From Allodiplogaster sudhausi (lineage: Eukaryota > Nematoda > Chromadorea > Rhabditida > Diplogasteridae), in the NCBI GenBank assembly GCA_945643635.1, contig CALZFC010000057.1:1698501-1762500 (forward strand): DNA of 64,000 nt, in the 5' to 3' direction. Below, one piece after another: positions 45,323 through 58,378 of this stretch; within the stretch, counting starts at the first letter, position 1; each line of letters opens with the position of its first letter. The notes below the pieces were generated by a model. The model saw nothing but the letters and a program-made list of their open reading frames with translations, was not told the origin of the DNA and did not search any database. The position numbers and the translations under genes are program-made.

Positions 45323-46650
45323 GCTAGAAACAGATCGCGTGCAGCATGCCATTACACTTCTTCGTCCTCTTCTTCTGCTATTTGGCTGGAAGGCAGAAAA
45401 AAGAAGACAGGAAAAAGTGGCCCGGCCGCATGCTAGATTAAGGGGGGATGCACGCGTGAAATAGGACCAATCTGTACGGGTTAGACAGACGGGAAACAGA
45501 CAGAGAGAAAGGGAGAGGGAGAAATAGAGCGAGAGAGAGAGAGCGAGAGAAAGAAAAATTGATAGTAATAGTAAGTAATCTAATGAGCAAAATAAAATTA
45601 CAGAGCGTGGGAATCTAGTGGGCGGAGCCTAAGAAGCGTAGGAATCAAGTGAGCGGAGCTTGCTGACCATTCTTCTCCCAGCCGACGCCGCCGCCAACTC
45701 CGCCACCGTCATGGAAGACGGCGCCGTCCGTGTCGCTGAGCATGGCGAATGTTGAGGAGAAGAGCTCACTCGTACCTGAAAAGAGTTCATTTCATACCGT
45801 AAGAAAAAAGTCAAGCAAATCACGGATTAAAAATAATCCTTCTTCAAGGCACCTTTTAAAGAGGAGACAGAAATGATCTAAGCCAAAAAAGAGGGAAGAT
45901 AGCCGAGAATCAAGCATGATGTGTGTGTAATTATTTTTTTATTAAATTGTTATAAATAAAATAAAATAAAATAAATAAAATAAAATAATATTTTAAAAGA
46001 ACAAAATCCGCCGCTCACCTGACACCGAGGAGGAGGACGCAAACGGTAGAGCCGATGCCGAGACATTCGAGAGCATCGCCTGCAATACAAAAAAAAATTA
46101 AATTTAGAAAATAAATTAATAAAAATTGGCTTCGTGCCAAAACATACATATTATTAATAAGAATAATAAAACTGTAATGAATACTTCTGTGCAAAATGTA
46201 TGTATGAAGTATGTTTTGAACTGATCGTCACTATCATTAGTTCGCCAATGAAACAGGTAAAGTGGAAAAAAGTTAAGTTTTGTTGATAAAATACGCTTGA
46301 TGAAAAAACTTATAAAAAACTAAGTGTAATTACTTAATTATCAAAGTCTAGCAAACGAGTTGTAATCTCTCGTCATAGGGAAATAGAAGAAGAGAGTTTT
46401 GAAAACCGGTTGGCTCACTTTATTTAGCAAGCGGAGGAGTGATAAAACGAGTAATATATTTCAGTATTTACGTCATAAATCACTTGATTGATGTTCACAT
46501 AATAGCAATTTTAGACTGTATTCTGGCAAAATTAGCGACAAGTTGAATAAGTTGACATTGGGAATACGTTCGGTTCCGTAAAACACGCATGTGTATGTTG
46601 CTGATATTCTAAACGCTGCGGTTTAGTAAGCGAGAGAGAGAGAGTTTGGC

Positions 46651-46682
<32 letters not shown>

Positions 46683-47549
46683 TAACAAAGAGAGAGCGCC
46701 AGAAAGCAAAGCGATAGAGAGATAATGAAAATGAGAGAGAGAGAAAAAAAGTATAGATATGCGGCGACTATGAAACAAGCAGCAGGAGACCGAGAATGAG
46801 AGATTAAGATTAAACATAAGGAAGAGAGAGAGAGAGAGCGCGAGAGAGAGGGAGAAAGAGAGAGAGAGAGGGAGAGAAAGAGACAGAGCGACGAAATGAA
46901 GGAGATTACCAGTGGCCACACAGAACCTTTGCAATCGCCGATTGCGCCGCGCTAAATCGGATCAAGTCAGTCCTTTGCATGATCGGACTTCCAGAATAAA
47001 GAGTGTAAGAGCGAGAGAGAGAGAGAGAGTGAAAGAAAGAGAGAGAGAGTGAGAGAGAGAGAGAGCGAAAGAGTTGTCGCTGCGTGTTTATAGAGGCGAA
47101 TACATGGACATACTTACTTATACCTACTTGCTTGCATACCAAGGCACACATGAATTAACACACGGGGGGATGGACGTGCAAGTGTAGAAGGTGTCCGGCT
47201 GTCCCTGGAAAGTTCCCGGTAAATATATGGGGACACATAGAGAGAGTGAGGGACGGAGAGAGTTAGAGACAGAGAGAGAGAGAGAGAGAAAGGGTGAGAG
47301 GGAGAGAGAAAGAGAAAGGGAGAGAGAGAAGGAATGAGAGAGAGAGAAAGAGAGAAAGAGAGGCACTTGTATGAATGGATCGCAGAACTTCACCCCTTAC
47401 CATTACCGTCACTTTCTTCTATGTACAGCAGGGGGGGGGGGAAGGGGGGAGGTGCTCAATCAATCTGGACTGGACATAACTACCACGCAGACACATCAAC
47501 CTTAGAGAACAAACCATCCCTTAGCCGTTGCTCTCTCCCTCTCTTTCTC

Positions 47550-47597
<48 letters not shown>

Positions 47598-48440
47598 TGA
47601 TCTCTCACTGCAATTGATCTCATGCTCTCTTTGACTACATGCTTCCGCTGCTCGTTTCCTTCTACTTTCTCTTTCTCTCTGTCGTTCTCTCTCTCTCTCG
47701 TCTCCCTCCAAACAAGCGGATAGCACGGCGCACACGGCCGGCTCATAAATCACAGCTTCGGTCGACGCCCCTGACCGCAGCCGTCGAAGAGTACCGGCCA
47801 TGTACAGACCGTGACGGGGGGAACCAAGATTCTCTCTCTCTCTATTTCTCTCTCTCTCTCTCTCTGCTTCTCTCTCTCACTCTCCCTCTCACTCTTTCTC
47901 TCTCTCTCTCTCTCGCTCTTTCTTTATTTCTTTCTTTATTTCTCCTCTCGCACCCTCTTCCCCTCTTTCCACCAATTGTAACTCTACTTTTGACTTCATT
48001 TGTCCACTTCTGTACCGTTGGACTCTGCATCGTTCTTCCCTCTCTCTCTCTCTCATGCCAATGACGTCAAGTATGTTGCAGTGGCTAAACTCGTTGGCGC
48101 CCCTTCAAGACGAGAGAGCATGCGAGAGAGAGAAAGAGAGAGAGTGAGGAAAGTAGAGAGAGAGAGAGTGAGAGCGTGAGTGAGAGAGTACGAGAGAGAG
48201 AGAGAGCGACAGAGAGAAATGACAGAGACGTGGCGTGCCCAATGGCCGTGGCAAGAGCGCAACTCATTGGTACGGGCGCCGGCCAGAAAGTGCGCTGCTT
48301 ATTAGCTGCTATCTCTCGAGTAGCGACTGACGAGTCAAGGCTACTGCTTGGGGGATGAGGCAGGATGTAGAGGGTGATGGCCAGGGTGTCCAGGTCTTTT
48401 TTTCTCTTTCTTTCTCTCTCTCTCTCTTTCTTTCTTTCTC

Positions 48441-48471
<31 letters not shown>

Positions 48472-48709
48472 CTCTCTCTCTCTTCTCTCTATCTTTGTCT
48501 CTCTATTCTAATCGTTGGCACTTTTTGAACTTGGAGGAAATCGCCGTTGCCCATCGATCATGACACTTCCATATGTATGATAAATCAGATCCCCGTGCAT
48601 TCCTCATTGTCAGTACATTGGCCGTGATAAGCCGAATAAATAGTTGAAATTGTAGTGGCACATAATAATAAGGCCAATTCACACGAGTCTCAAAAACGAA
48701 GAATATAAT

Positions 48710-48754
<45 letters not shown>

Positions 48755-50961
48755 TTAAATGTAATGAAGAAATGCGTTTTAAACGAGAAGCATATCACGA
48801 ACCATGAATTCATCATATCAAAAAATGGGGGAATCAGGAGATTAAAATGATGAAGCATTTGAAAGGAAAAGCAGGAAGTTCACCCCTACGGCTGTACAAA
48901 TTTGTCTGATTTACGTCTCAAAGCATGCGGAATTTCATGGGTGGGGGGGGGGCAGCCACGAAGGCACCCAGCCAAAGTGGGTCAGCGTCCGCGCCACACA
49001 TGCACACACAGTATATGGGTAATCGGATCGCGTGTGTGATATCTGTGATATCTCGGGTGGGGGGGGGGGGGGGGGGTAAGGTGGATATCACCCGGAGGGG
49101 TCGAGTGATAGCTGGGGGGAGGTGGTAGGCTATCTCTCTCTTTCTCTCTTTCCCTCTCTTTTTCACTCTTTTACTCTCTTTATCTTTTCTTTTCTTCTCT
49201 CTCTCTCTCTCTCTCTATCTTGCTCTCGCTCTCTTTCTTCCTCTCTCTTAACTACATATCTTCCTCTTTTTCTCTCTTTCCTCTCTCTCTTTTTCTTTCA
49301 CTCTCTTTCTTTCTCTTATCTCGACTACAGATCCACCGCAGGACTGATCTAGTGCGGAAGAGAGAGAGAGAGAGAGAGAGATGATATCCGGGTCTCGCCA
49401 GCGGAGAGGCCACCACCGCAACCGTCATCGCCTGCGGTGGTGCGGGCGACAGAGCCTCGAGCGATCAAAACAGAGATATATCGGATCAGAGAGAGAGAGC
49501 GACAGAGAGAAAGAGAAAGAGAGAGAGAAAGTAGAAGAGAGAGAGAGGTTAGAGAGGAAGACAGACAGTGAGAGAGAGAGAGAGAGAGGACATCACCGGG
49601 AATATGTGCACAGCAGTCGTATTAGTCTGCGAGCGCGCGCACATACACACGCACTCGAGCTGTCTGTGTCTCTCGAATCAGAACCGTCTCTCCCTCTCTC
49701 TTTCTCTATCTTTCTCTCTCTGTCTTTCACTCTCTCTCTCTCTCTTCTCTCTCTCTCCCTTATCGACAACAGCAGGAGAGCCGGGAGCACTCCTCGATGT
49801 GTACTACCCGCCGATGGCGACTGTTTGGGGTGGGGTCGGACAGTGGGGGGGGGGGTCGTAGAGAGAGAGTGAGAGAGAGCGAGAGAGAGAGAGTGAGAAG
49901 AGAAGAGAGTGATAGAGAGGGAAAGAGAAATGGAGTATATTAGGGTGTACGGGGACTGTTGACCGCGAAACACACCCTCATTCGGAGCTGGCTGATGTGA
50001 GCCGTGGTCAGGACTGGCCAAGGCCACAAAGCTCTCCCCAACACGGGACCGCCACCCGCGGGGGAGGAGATGGAGGAGGAAGGTCGACAGGTTATGAGGA
50101 CGGGGCTGAATTCGCGCACCAATCATCACCACTATACACATCATTGACACATCATAGTTACTATAGTAACTACATACTGTACTATATAAAAGTTACTAAC
50201 AATATCATGGATACGGAAGTTACTGCATCATATAGAAGTTTGGAGAGTCATAAATATTTATTTAAAAAAAGGGTTCAATGATTGCCGAAAAATAAGTAAA
50301 TATTCGGCCGAACACAAGCAAGATGCCAAGAGTCCGAAATTTTCGTTCAGAGAAGAAGAGAAGAGTGGTAACTGCTTGTTTTTTTTGCCCACGAGGAGCG
50401 AACAAGTAAGTTGCATGAGGAATAACAATGGTATATGCATACATATGTATATGGCGGGCAGAGATAAACTAGGTTGACATTGGAATGTGGATAAACAAAC
50501 GATGGGTATATTCACATTCGAATGTTGGCCGGTTTGAAGTACCATTTTGCTGCGCTGACTTGCACACTACGTGATTAAAGAGTCAACCGAGCAATTAAGA
50601 TGACCCTTGCTCTGAACGGTTTGTGATTGGAAGGAAAACATCGAAGACAACAATGAATGTACATTCCGCACATTAGGCACTCAGCATCTGAATTGTGGTG
50701 TTTGGGGAGTGAGAGAGAAGAGATAGAGAGAGAGAAAGAGATAGAGAGAGAGGGCAGGAGAGTTAAGAATAGAGAGATATAGAGGTGAAGAGACAAAGAG
50801 AGACAGAGACAGAGAGAGAGAGGGAGAGAGAGAGAGCGAAAGAGAGAGAGAGGGCAAGAGAGTTAAGAATAGAGAGATATAGAGGTGAAGAGACAAAGAG
50901 AGACCGAGACAGAGAGAGAGGGAGAGAGAGAGACAATCAGAGAAGGACTCTCTCCTCTCTA

Positions 50962-51026
<65 letters not shown>

Positions 51027-54000
51027 AAGAACTCTTCACATAAACCTCCCTTTCTCCCCCAAGGGGCAAGTCCAGGAGTGTCCATACAGGTCAGCCGCAT
51101 TATCATCATCATCGTCAACATGGCCATGTGGCCTGATTGCGCGGTCAGTGCGGCGGCAAAATTCGGGCGCGCCAAAGCCCAATGATTACTGTACAAATAT
51201 GAAGAGTGAGAGAGAGAGAGCGAGAGTCGGCGAGGGATAAAGAGAGAGAGGCAAAGAGAGAGAGAATGAGGTAGAGAAGGAGAGAGAGATAGAGAGGGAG
51301 AGAGAAAAAGAAGGGAAAGAGAGAGAGAACGAGAAAGAGAGAGAGAGAGAGGGAGAGAGAGAGAGAGAAAGATTGGGCTCAGTATACCCATGCGCGTCCT
51401 CTCAGACTGGCCCGCCGCCGCTCAATCTACGTCACGGTCCATTGGTATTCATAATCGACGGACCGGCGGCCAGTGATGCGAGAGAGAGAGAGAGATAGAG
51501 AACGAGACACAGAGAAAGAGAGAGAGAGGGAGGGAGCGAGAGAGAGACAGAGAACGAAAGAGAGGGACAGAGAGAGACACAGAAAGAGAGAGAGAGGGAG
51601 AGAGAGAGAGAGAGAGAGAGAAAGCAAGTATACGGAGCAATTCGGCGCGATGATAATGAGGAGTGGGTCTCCGTGAAATGGTCCGCGTCCGCGCACCGCC
51701 CAATTGGTGCCTTCGCGGATGCGCCGTTAGCGCCCGTCCGCAGGCTAAGTAGAGGGGAGAGAGAGCAAGACAGAGAGAGAGCGAGAGAGAGAGAATGAGA
51801 GAGAGAGGGGAGAGAAAGGGAGAGCGAGGGAGAGAGTAGGAGAGAGAGAGAGGGAGAGGGAGAGGGGAAGCGAGAGAGCGAAAGGCAGAGAGGGAAACAG
51901 AAGAGATAGAAAAGAACAAGTGTGAAGTCACATTTAATGCTAGAAACCGAGAAAGTTAGAGAACGTGATATCGACTGAGAGAGAGAGAGAGAGAGAGACG
52001 GAGAGCAAGTGGATCCGGCGCGAGCTTTTATAGAGGTGTAGCGTAATTGTTGGTGCGGCGGGTGTTCGGCCGCTCTTTCGTCTGCTCCTCTGATTCCTTT
52101 CTCCATACTCTCTCTCCCTCTCTCCCTCTCTTTCTCTCTCACTTTCTCTCCCTCCCTCTCTCTCTCTCTTTCTCACGCGCCACTCCCGCTATTTCGGCAA
52201 GGACGTTTATGGAAAAGTGGCGGGGAGGACATCAACAATAATGTGAGCTCGGATATATGAATGTACGCATCCTCCATATCACAACAGCCAGAAATCTAGA
52301 GCTCATGAGTTGCTCGGACTTATAAGTTAGGGCAAATTGTTTGTTTGTTTTGTGGTTTTATTAAAAGAGATTTCAAAAATTGAATTATAAATAACTGCTT
52401 TCCGTGTGTAGACGACGAGAATAGGGTATGTATGTATTAGCAATGGAATAGAATAGAAACAATATATATGTATATACATATATGTAACTGGATAAAGCGT
52501 TTTATTGACATATGTACATATAACTGTCAGAAGCTAAAACAGTAACAGATTCAAGATGACGAGTTAAGTACATAAAAAAGTAAGCGGTTAGGAATGTTAC
52601 ACTTCTGCCACACCATTATGGCAGTTACCGTATGCTTGGTGCATGTCTAGGAGTGGCTGGCATGTTGAGAGCCTTATCAAATGTGTATTGATGAAGAGAA
52701 GGGAACAAGGATAGAGAGAGTAAGAGAGAGTGAGAGAGAGCGAGTGAAAAAGAGGGAGAGAGAAGCGAGAGAGTGTGAGAGTGAGAGAGAGATATAGAGG
52801 TATAGAGAGATTATGAGCGCAAGTCGAAAGACAGAGATACATACATACATATGACCAAATGTGTGTACATTTCATTTCACAAAGGCGGTGCCTATGAGGG
52901 AGGAGGAGCATATCGGAAAGTTTGCTTGTCCTTAGCAACCAGTCTGCGCGCCGGTTGGCGAAGTTGTCATTTGTAAGAAACGCACTAAAATCAAAAACGC
53001 GAAGCAGAATGGCAAAATGAAAAACGAGTACAATTATGTAGAGAATGGTTCGTTTCATATAAAAAGTGTCAAGAATGCTTGTGGCTGTTCGAGAAGAAGA
53101 AAAAAGTGCGGCGCGAAAATTAGTGAAAAAAGATGCGCGAAAAGTGCTTCTCATAACGGGAATGTCACGATTGCGCGGTAGGATAAATAAAAAGGAACAC
53201 GGATTAAGAGATAGCAAGAAGAAACGTAAGCTTCCTCATGTGTACATGTAAGCCGGCAGTGAATTTGTATGCGATAATAAAAAGGGCCGTCGACGAGACA
53301 TATCCGGCATTCTACATATCTGGCCGATACCGCCGTAAATACATCCGCCGAACGCACAGCGGTAGGTCGGCGCGAGCAAGAACGAAAAGAGCTACACGCC
53401 AAAAAGGCTTCTGCGATATTTGGTGTCAGGAAAAGAGACCCAAAAAGGCTTCTGCGATATTTGGTGTCCGGGACCAAGGAAATCAAAACACGAGCGCATT
53501 CATATGTAGAGACTTTAAAACGCCTTTAAGATAGCGTGTTAAAATAATTAGAATGATGCTTTCACCAAAAGTAATTATTCCTATGGCTCAATAATTAGGA
53601 GCGGCTCCGCGTGAACAAATCGACTGATCGTTTTTTAACTGCGACATAAATAATATTGAATCGCAAGAGATCCACTTGGACATTCAAACTGTAAAAAACA
53701 GTATTTGTTATAAATATTTTTTTCAGTTTGGGCCGCAAATTATTGCTTGAGATCCAGAGAGAAAATGTGCTCATAGTATGTATCATAGATGCATTTGTGC
53801 ATTTGTACATACATCTTCTATCGGAGGAGGAGTGGAGATACATATATTGTTGCTCTGTCGCTAGCTCTGCTATTTTCCTCATCGCGCATGGTTGGGCACC
53901 AAAAGTTTGTGGTTGGTCCAGATTGGTCTGGGTGGTGGATGGGTATTGGAAGGCTGTTATTGGAAGGTGTTGAAGAGTGGGCGCTTGGTTAGCAGCAGCG

Positions 54001-56007
54001 CGTCTCTGAAAGGGCGTTGTTGGGCCCGCCGCTTGGGCTCACCCTCTTCCAAAAGGCGGTCAGTACTTGCGAGCCCACGTATGTAGACTACTGCATAGAT
54101 AGATAGATCGAGGACGAATGGTGGTGGTGGATGGATATGGGTGGGGTAGGTCGGTGTAGGGGGGGGGGGGGGGTTGGTTGGAGGGGGGGGGGGGGTTTGG
54201 ATAGGGGGAGGGGGCCGAGTGGCGGCTATAATGTCGAGCGGCTCTCTCTCTCTCTCTCTCCTCTCTCCTCTCTCCCTCTCTCTCCTCTCTCTCTTCTCTC
54301 TCTCTCTCTCTCTCTCTCCCTGGTGAAAGGGCACCGGGCGGCGGGTGGACATGTGTGGATATGAAAGGGGGAAGATGGAAGCAGTAAGCAGCAGCAGCAT
54401 GTTTAGGACCAACAGAAGGAGACAAAGGCTGTTGAACAGGAAAGGGTGATAACTTGTAAGGGGGTACAACTTGTAAGAGGTACAACTTAAATACGTGCAT
54501 ACATATTCAAAAAAAGTTACTTTGGCTAATATAATATAATTTTTTAAAGATTACTAAGTCATATTCTATCATTGCTGAGTTATAAAAAAACGAATTTAAT
54601 AAAAGATATCGATTCTTACAATTAGAATCAAAAGTTCTGTCCTATTTCAGCTGAATGTATTTCGTTGGCCGTACAACCGGTAGCGATTCTACATACATAT
54701 GTACATTGCAATTCTGGCTGTCTCGCTCTGTCGCTCCCTCTCTTTCTCTCTCTCTCTCTCTCTCTCGCTCTCTCAGGCACTCTCTGGCACTCCCTCTCTC
54801 CTTCTCTCTCTCTCTCTCTTTCAGCTTCATAGTCATTCGCAGGACCTTAACGCTTTAGTCACCATTTAGTCACAATAGTAGTAAAAGAGAGAAAAAAAGA
54901 AAGAAATAAAGTACTGCAATAGTGAGCGGCACGTGAAAAAAGAAGCTTCCATACGGTTTTTAGAAATACAGAATTCGTTTAGAAGGAAAGTTATATACAA
55001 TAGATCCAAGTGATTTTCGTATAATTAAGATATTTAACTTAGATTGATTTATTCTAGGTCGACATTTGAAATTCTCCTCTAATCGTCATACACTTTCTTC
55101 CTTATTTTTCGTTATCTCCCACTCTCTCCTTTTCCATTAATAAATTCCTTGTTCATCAACCCAATTAAATAAGCTGCATAAGTAATAGCATCAATAAAGC
55201 GATCGAATGACTTTTTTTTAAGCAGCTGCACTTTGAGAATGTAGAACGTTGTTGTGTAACCACGGGACAATGTTAGAGATGTGCTCAGCAGAATAAATAG
55301 ATAAATACCGCAGAAGGGCTCTCTTCGTTGCGTCGGAAGTTCTTATGCTGTCTCTACAATCCTCTCTCGCTCTCTCTCTCTCTCTCGCTCTCTCTCTCTC
55401 TCTATGTTTCCCTCTCTCTCCCTCCCTCTCTCTCCCTCTCTCTCTCTCTCTCGCCCCTCTGTTTCCCTCGCCACATTCTTACGTCTTCCCTTGCAAAAGC
55501 GGCTGCTAGCAATTAGCCTCCCCACTCGGCCCGTCTCCGAAGAGTCCCTGTGTCCAACCCGAACGAGAGACTGTATCGAGAAGAGAGAGCGACAGAGAGA
55601 GGGAGAGAAGCAGAGAAAGAGAGAACAAAAGGATTTAAATATGATTAGGACCGAAAAATGAGTCAAGGACGATAAAGAGCAGAAAAGCAGAAAAAAAGTG
55701 TTAGACATGCATTTATTACAATGAGATATGTAGTAGAGGAAATTAAGACAAAAATAAAGACGCAAGAATTCATTGATTGCGTGAAATCAAGTGTCAAGAG
55801 GAGAGTGTGTAAGAGTGGGAGAGAGAGAGGTAGGGAAAAAAGGAATAGAAAGATAGAGAAAGAGAGAGAAATGAGAGAGAGGGAGTATTGGATGGTTTAT
55901 GTTAAAAAAAAAAGACTGTTAGGCTGGAATTATCTACAAGAGGTATGCAGGCAAATCGAGAGAGAGCTAAAGAGAGAGAGCTTGAGAAAGAGCGCTAGAG
56001 AAAGAGC

Positions 56008-56067
<60 letters not shown>

Positions 56068-57395
56068 TAGAGAGAGAGAGCTAGAGAGAGAGTTTACGGC
56101 AGCGGAAATCTCTCGAGTGCGAAATCCTCCCGCTGACGCCCTTCGTTGTGTGTATACTGTAGATGCATACATACGAAATGGTCGTCAGTGCGCGGGGCGT
56201 CGTCGACTTTTCGTGTAGGAATGTGTGTCTGTTCTGATATTTTCTCTGACTTTTTGTTCACTCTCTCTCTAACTCTCTATCGCTCTCATCTCTCTCTCTC
56301 TGTCTCTCTCTCTGTCTCTCTCTCTCCGTCTCTCTCCCTTACTCTCATTCTCTCTCTCCCTCTCCTCTCTCCCCTTCTGTCTAGCCTCTTAAATTTCCAT
56401 CACACATTCTTACGTCCGCACATACATACATCGATACATATACACACGCACTTGCGTGTTCTGGTAGCGGGGCTGGCTGGCTGCTTCACTTTTTCATTTT
56501 ATTCTTCGTCTCTCTATCTCTCTGTCTCTCTCTCTCTTTTCGCTCTTTCTCTCTCTCTCATTCTCCCTCTCTCTCTCTCTCTCCCTCTCTCTCTCTCTCG
56601 AAGCGTGACACACATATTACACTAGAGGAGAGGGGAGGAGGCCCCTCCTGCCCCCTCTCCACACTCCTCCTCCTCCTCTGCGCGCTTTCCTCCACTCTCG
56701 GCGAGAAAAGATTCTCTCGTCGAGGGCCGAGGAAGAAACTGCACGGTGACGAGACGCATGCTCTGTCCAGTGCATCAAGCGTGAAGTGGAGAGAGAGCGA
56801 GCAGAGAGAGAGAGAGAGAGAGAGTTGTAGAGAGAGAGAGAGTGAGAGACAGAGAGAGGTAGTGGTTGAGAGAGAGAGAGAAAACAGTGATATGGAAGCA
56901 GTGAAAATGCAGAGAGAATGTGTGATAAAGTGTTAAGGTGACATACATCTGTACATGTAGAGTGTGAATCAGCGAGAGAGCGCAGAGAAGTAATCGTGAT
57001 TACTTTGGAGAGAGAGAGAGAGAGAAAAAGTGCGGACACTTTCCAAACAGTCAACAGCGTAAACTGAAGTATCTAAGAGAAAGAAAGAGAGAGAAAGAGA
57101 AAAAAAGAGAGAGAGAGAGAGGAAGAGAGGAGGGGGAGAGAGAGACAGAGACAGAGAGAGAAGAGGGAAGAGAGAGAGAGAGTGAGAGTAAGTTGCAAAG
57201 TTGAGCGATAGAGTACAGTTTAATGGCAGAAAGCGCGAGAGCGCATTCGAACCCAGAGAGAGAAACTTGTTCGCGACTCTTTCTTTTCTTTCTCGTTGTA
57301 ATAGAGCAGAACGATGATGATAGCGAGCAGCGATTTGGTGGCTTGGGCTTTTCAGGTAGAAGGCCATTCAGAACGGTAAACGAGCGGCAGTGAGA

Positions 57396-57448
<53 letters not shown>

Positions 57449-57636
57449 GAGAGAAAGATGAAAAATGTTTCATAGAGACGATTGGTGAACTGCGATCATA
57501 CACATTTGTAGAGTATCCATATGCCCTATGATGTAAATTAAATATATATATATATATGTAAATATATACCGTATTTTCTCTATTAGTGCCCCCGGGGGTA
57601 CTATTTTTCAATACCCCTGCGAGAGGGAGAAAATAC

Positions 57637-57691
<55 letters not shown>

Positions 57692-58337
57692 TAAATAAAA
57701 ATAATTACCACTTCATTTAGATTATGCCTCGTTTAGCAGACACAGAAAATTCAGAACAATACTCTAATACATAGTACATATTGGGTGAACATGAGAACAA
57801 CTTGAGCGAGATCGTGGGAGATTGAGCAGCATAAAGGCATTATTCACGCATGACCGAAGTGTCAAGTGCGCCTCTCTCTCTCTCTCTCTTTTCTCTCTCT
57901 CATTCCCTCTCTCTTTTACTCTCTCTCTCTCTCTTTCTCTTTCTCTCTCTCCTTCTCTCTCACTCTCTCCTTATCTCTTTCCCGTTCACTCTCTCTCTCT
58001 CTTTCTCATTCACATTCTCTTTATTTCTCTCTCACTCGCTCTCTCTCTCTCTTCTCTTCACTCTCTCTCTCTAACTCGCTCTCTCTCTCTCTCTCTCTCT
58101 AACCCATCCGGATTAACAAAGGCATTGGCACGCAAGAGGGCACAGCTACTCGCAATCACCGTAATCCTGTACTGCCCCGGCCAGCACTGTGTGGTGGAGG
58201 AGAAGGAGGAAAAGACCGCATGACACTCCTCATCGAGAGAAACATGTTCACATGCATACAAGAAGGGCAGCCACTTAAACTGTCTCTTTCTCTGTCTGCG
58301 TCTCTCTTTCTCTCACTCTCTCCCTCTCTCAATCTCC

Positions 58338-58378
<41 letters not shown>

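Noticed and set aside
47700..47820. GC-rich island as an extra zinc-finger exon
   Set aside because: The minus-strand frame MAGTLRRLRSG has no acceptor/donor pair in the needed phase 0, and exon 2 to exon 3 already joins in frame.
51432..52142. 236-codon minus-strand frame
   Set aside because: Made of (GA)n arrays read as Ser/Leu; not a protein-coding pattern.
53238..53534. Arg-rich 98-codon plus-strand frame
   Set aside because: Contains a 41-bp non-coding style tandem repeat that shifts frame between its copies, and lies inside a large intron without splice support.
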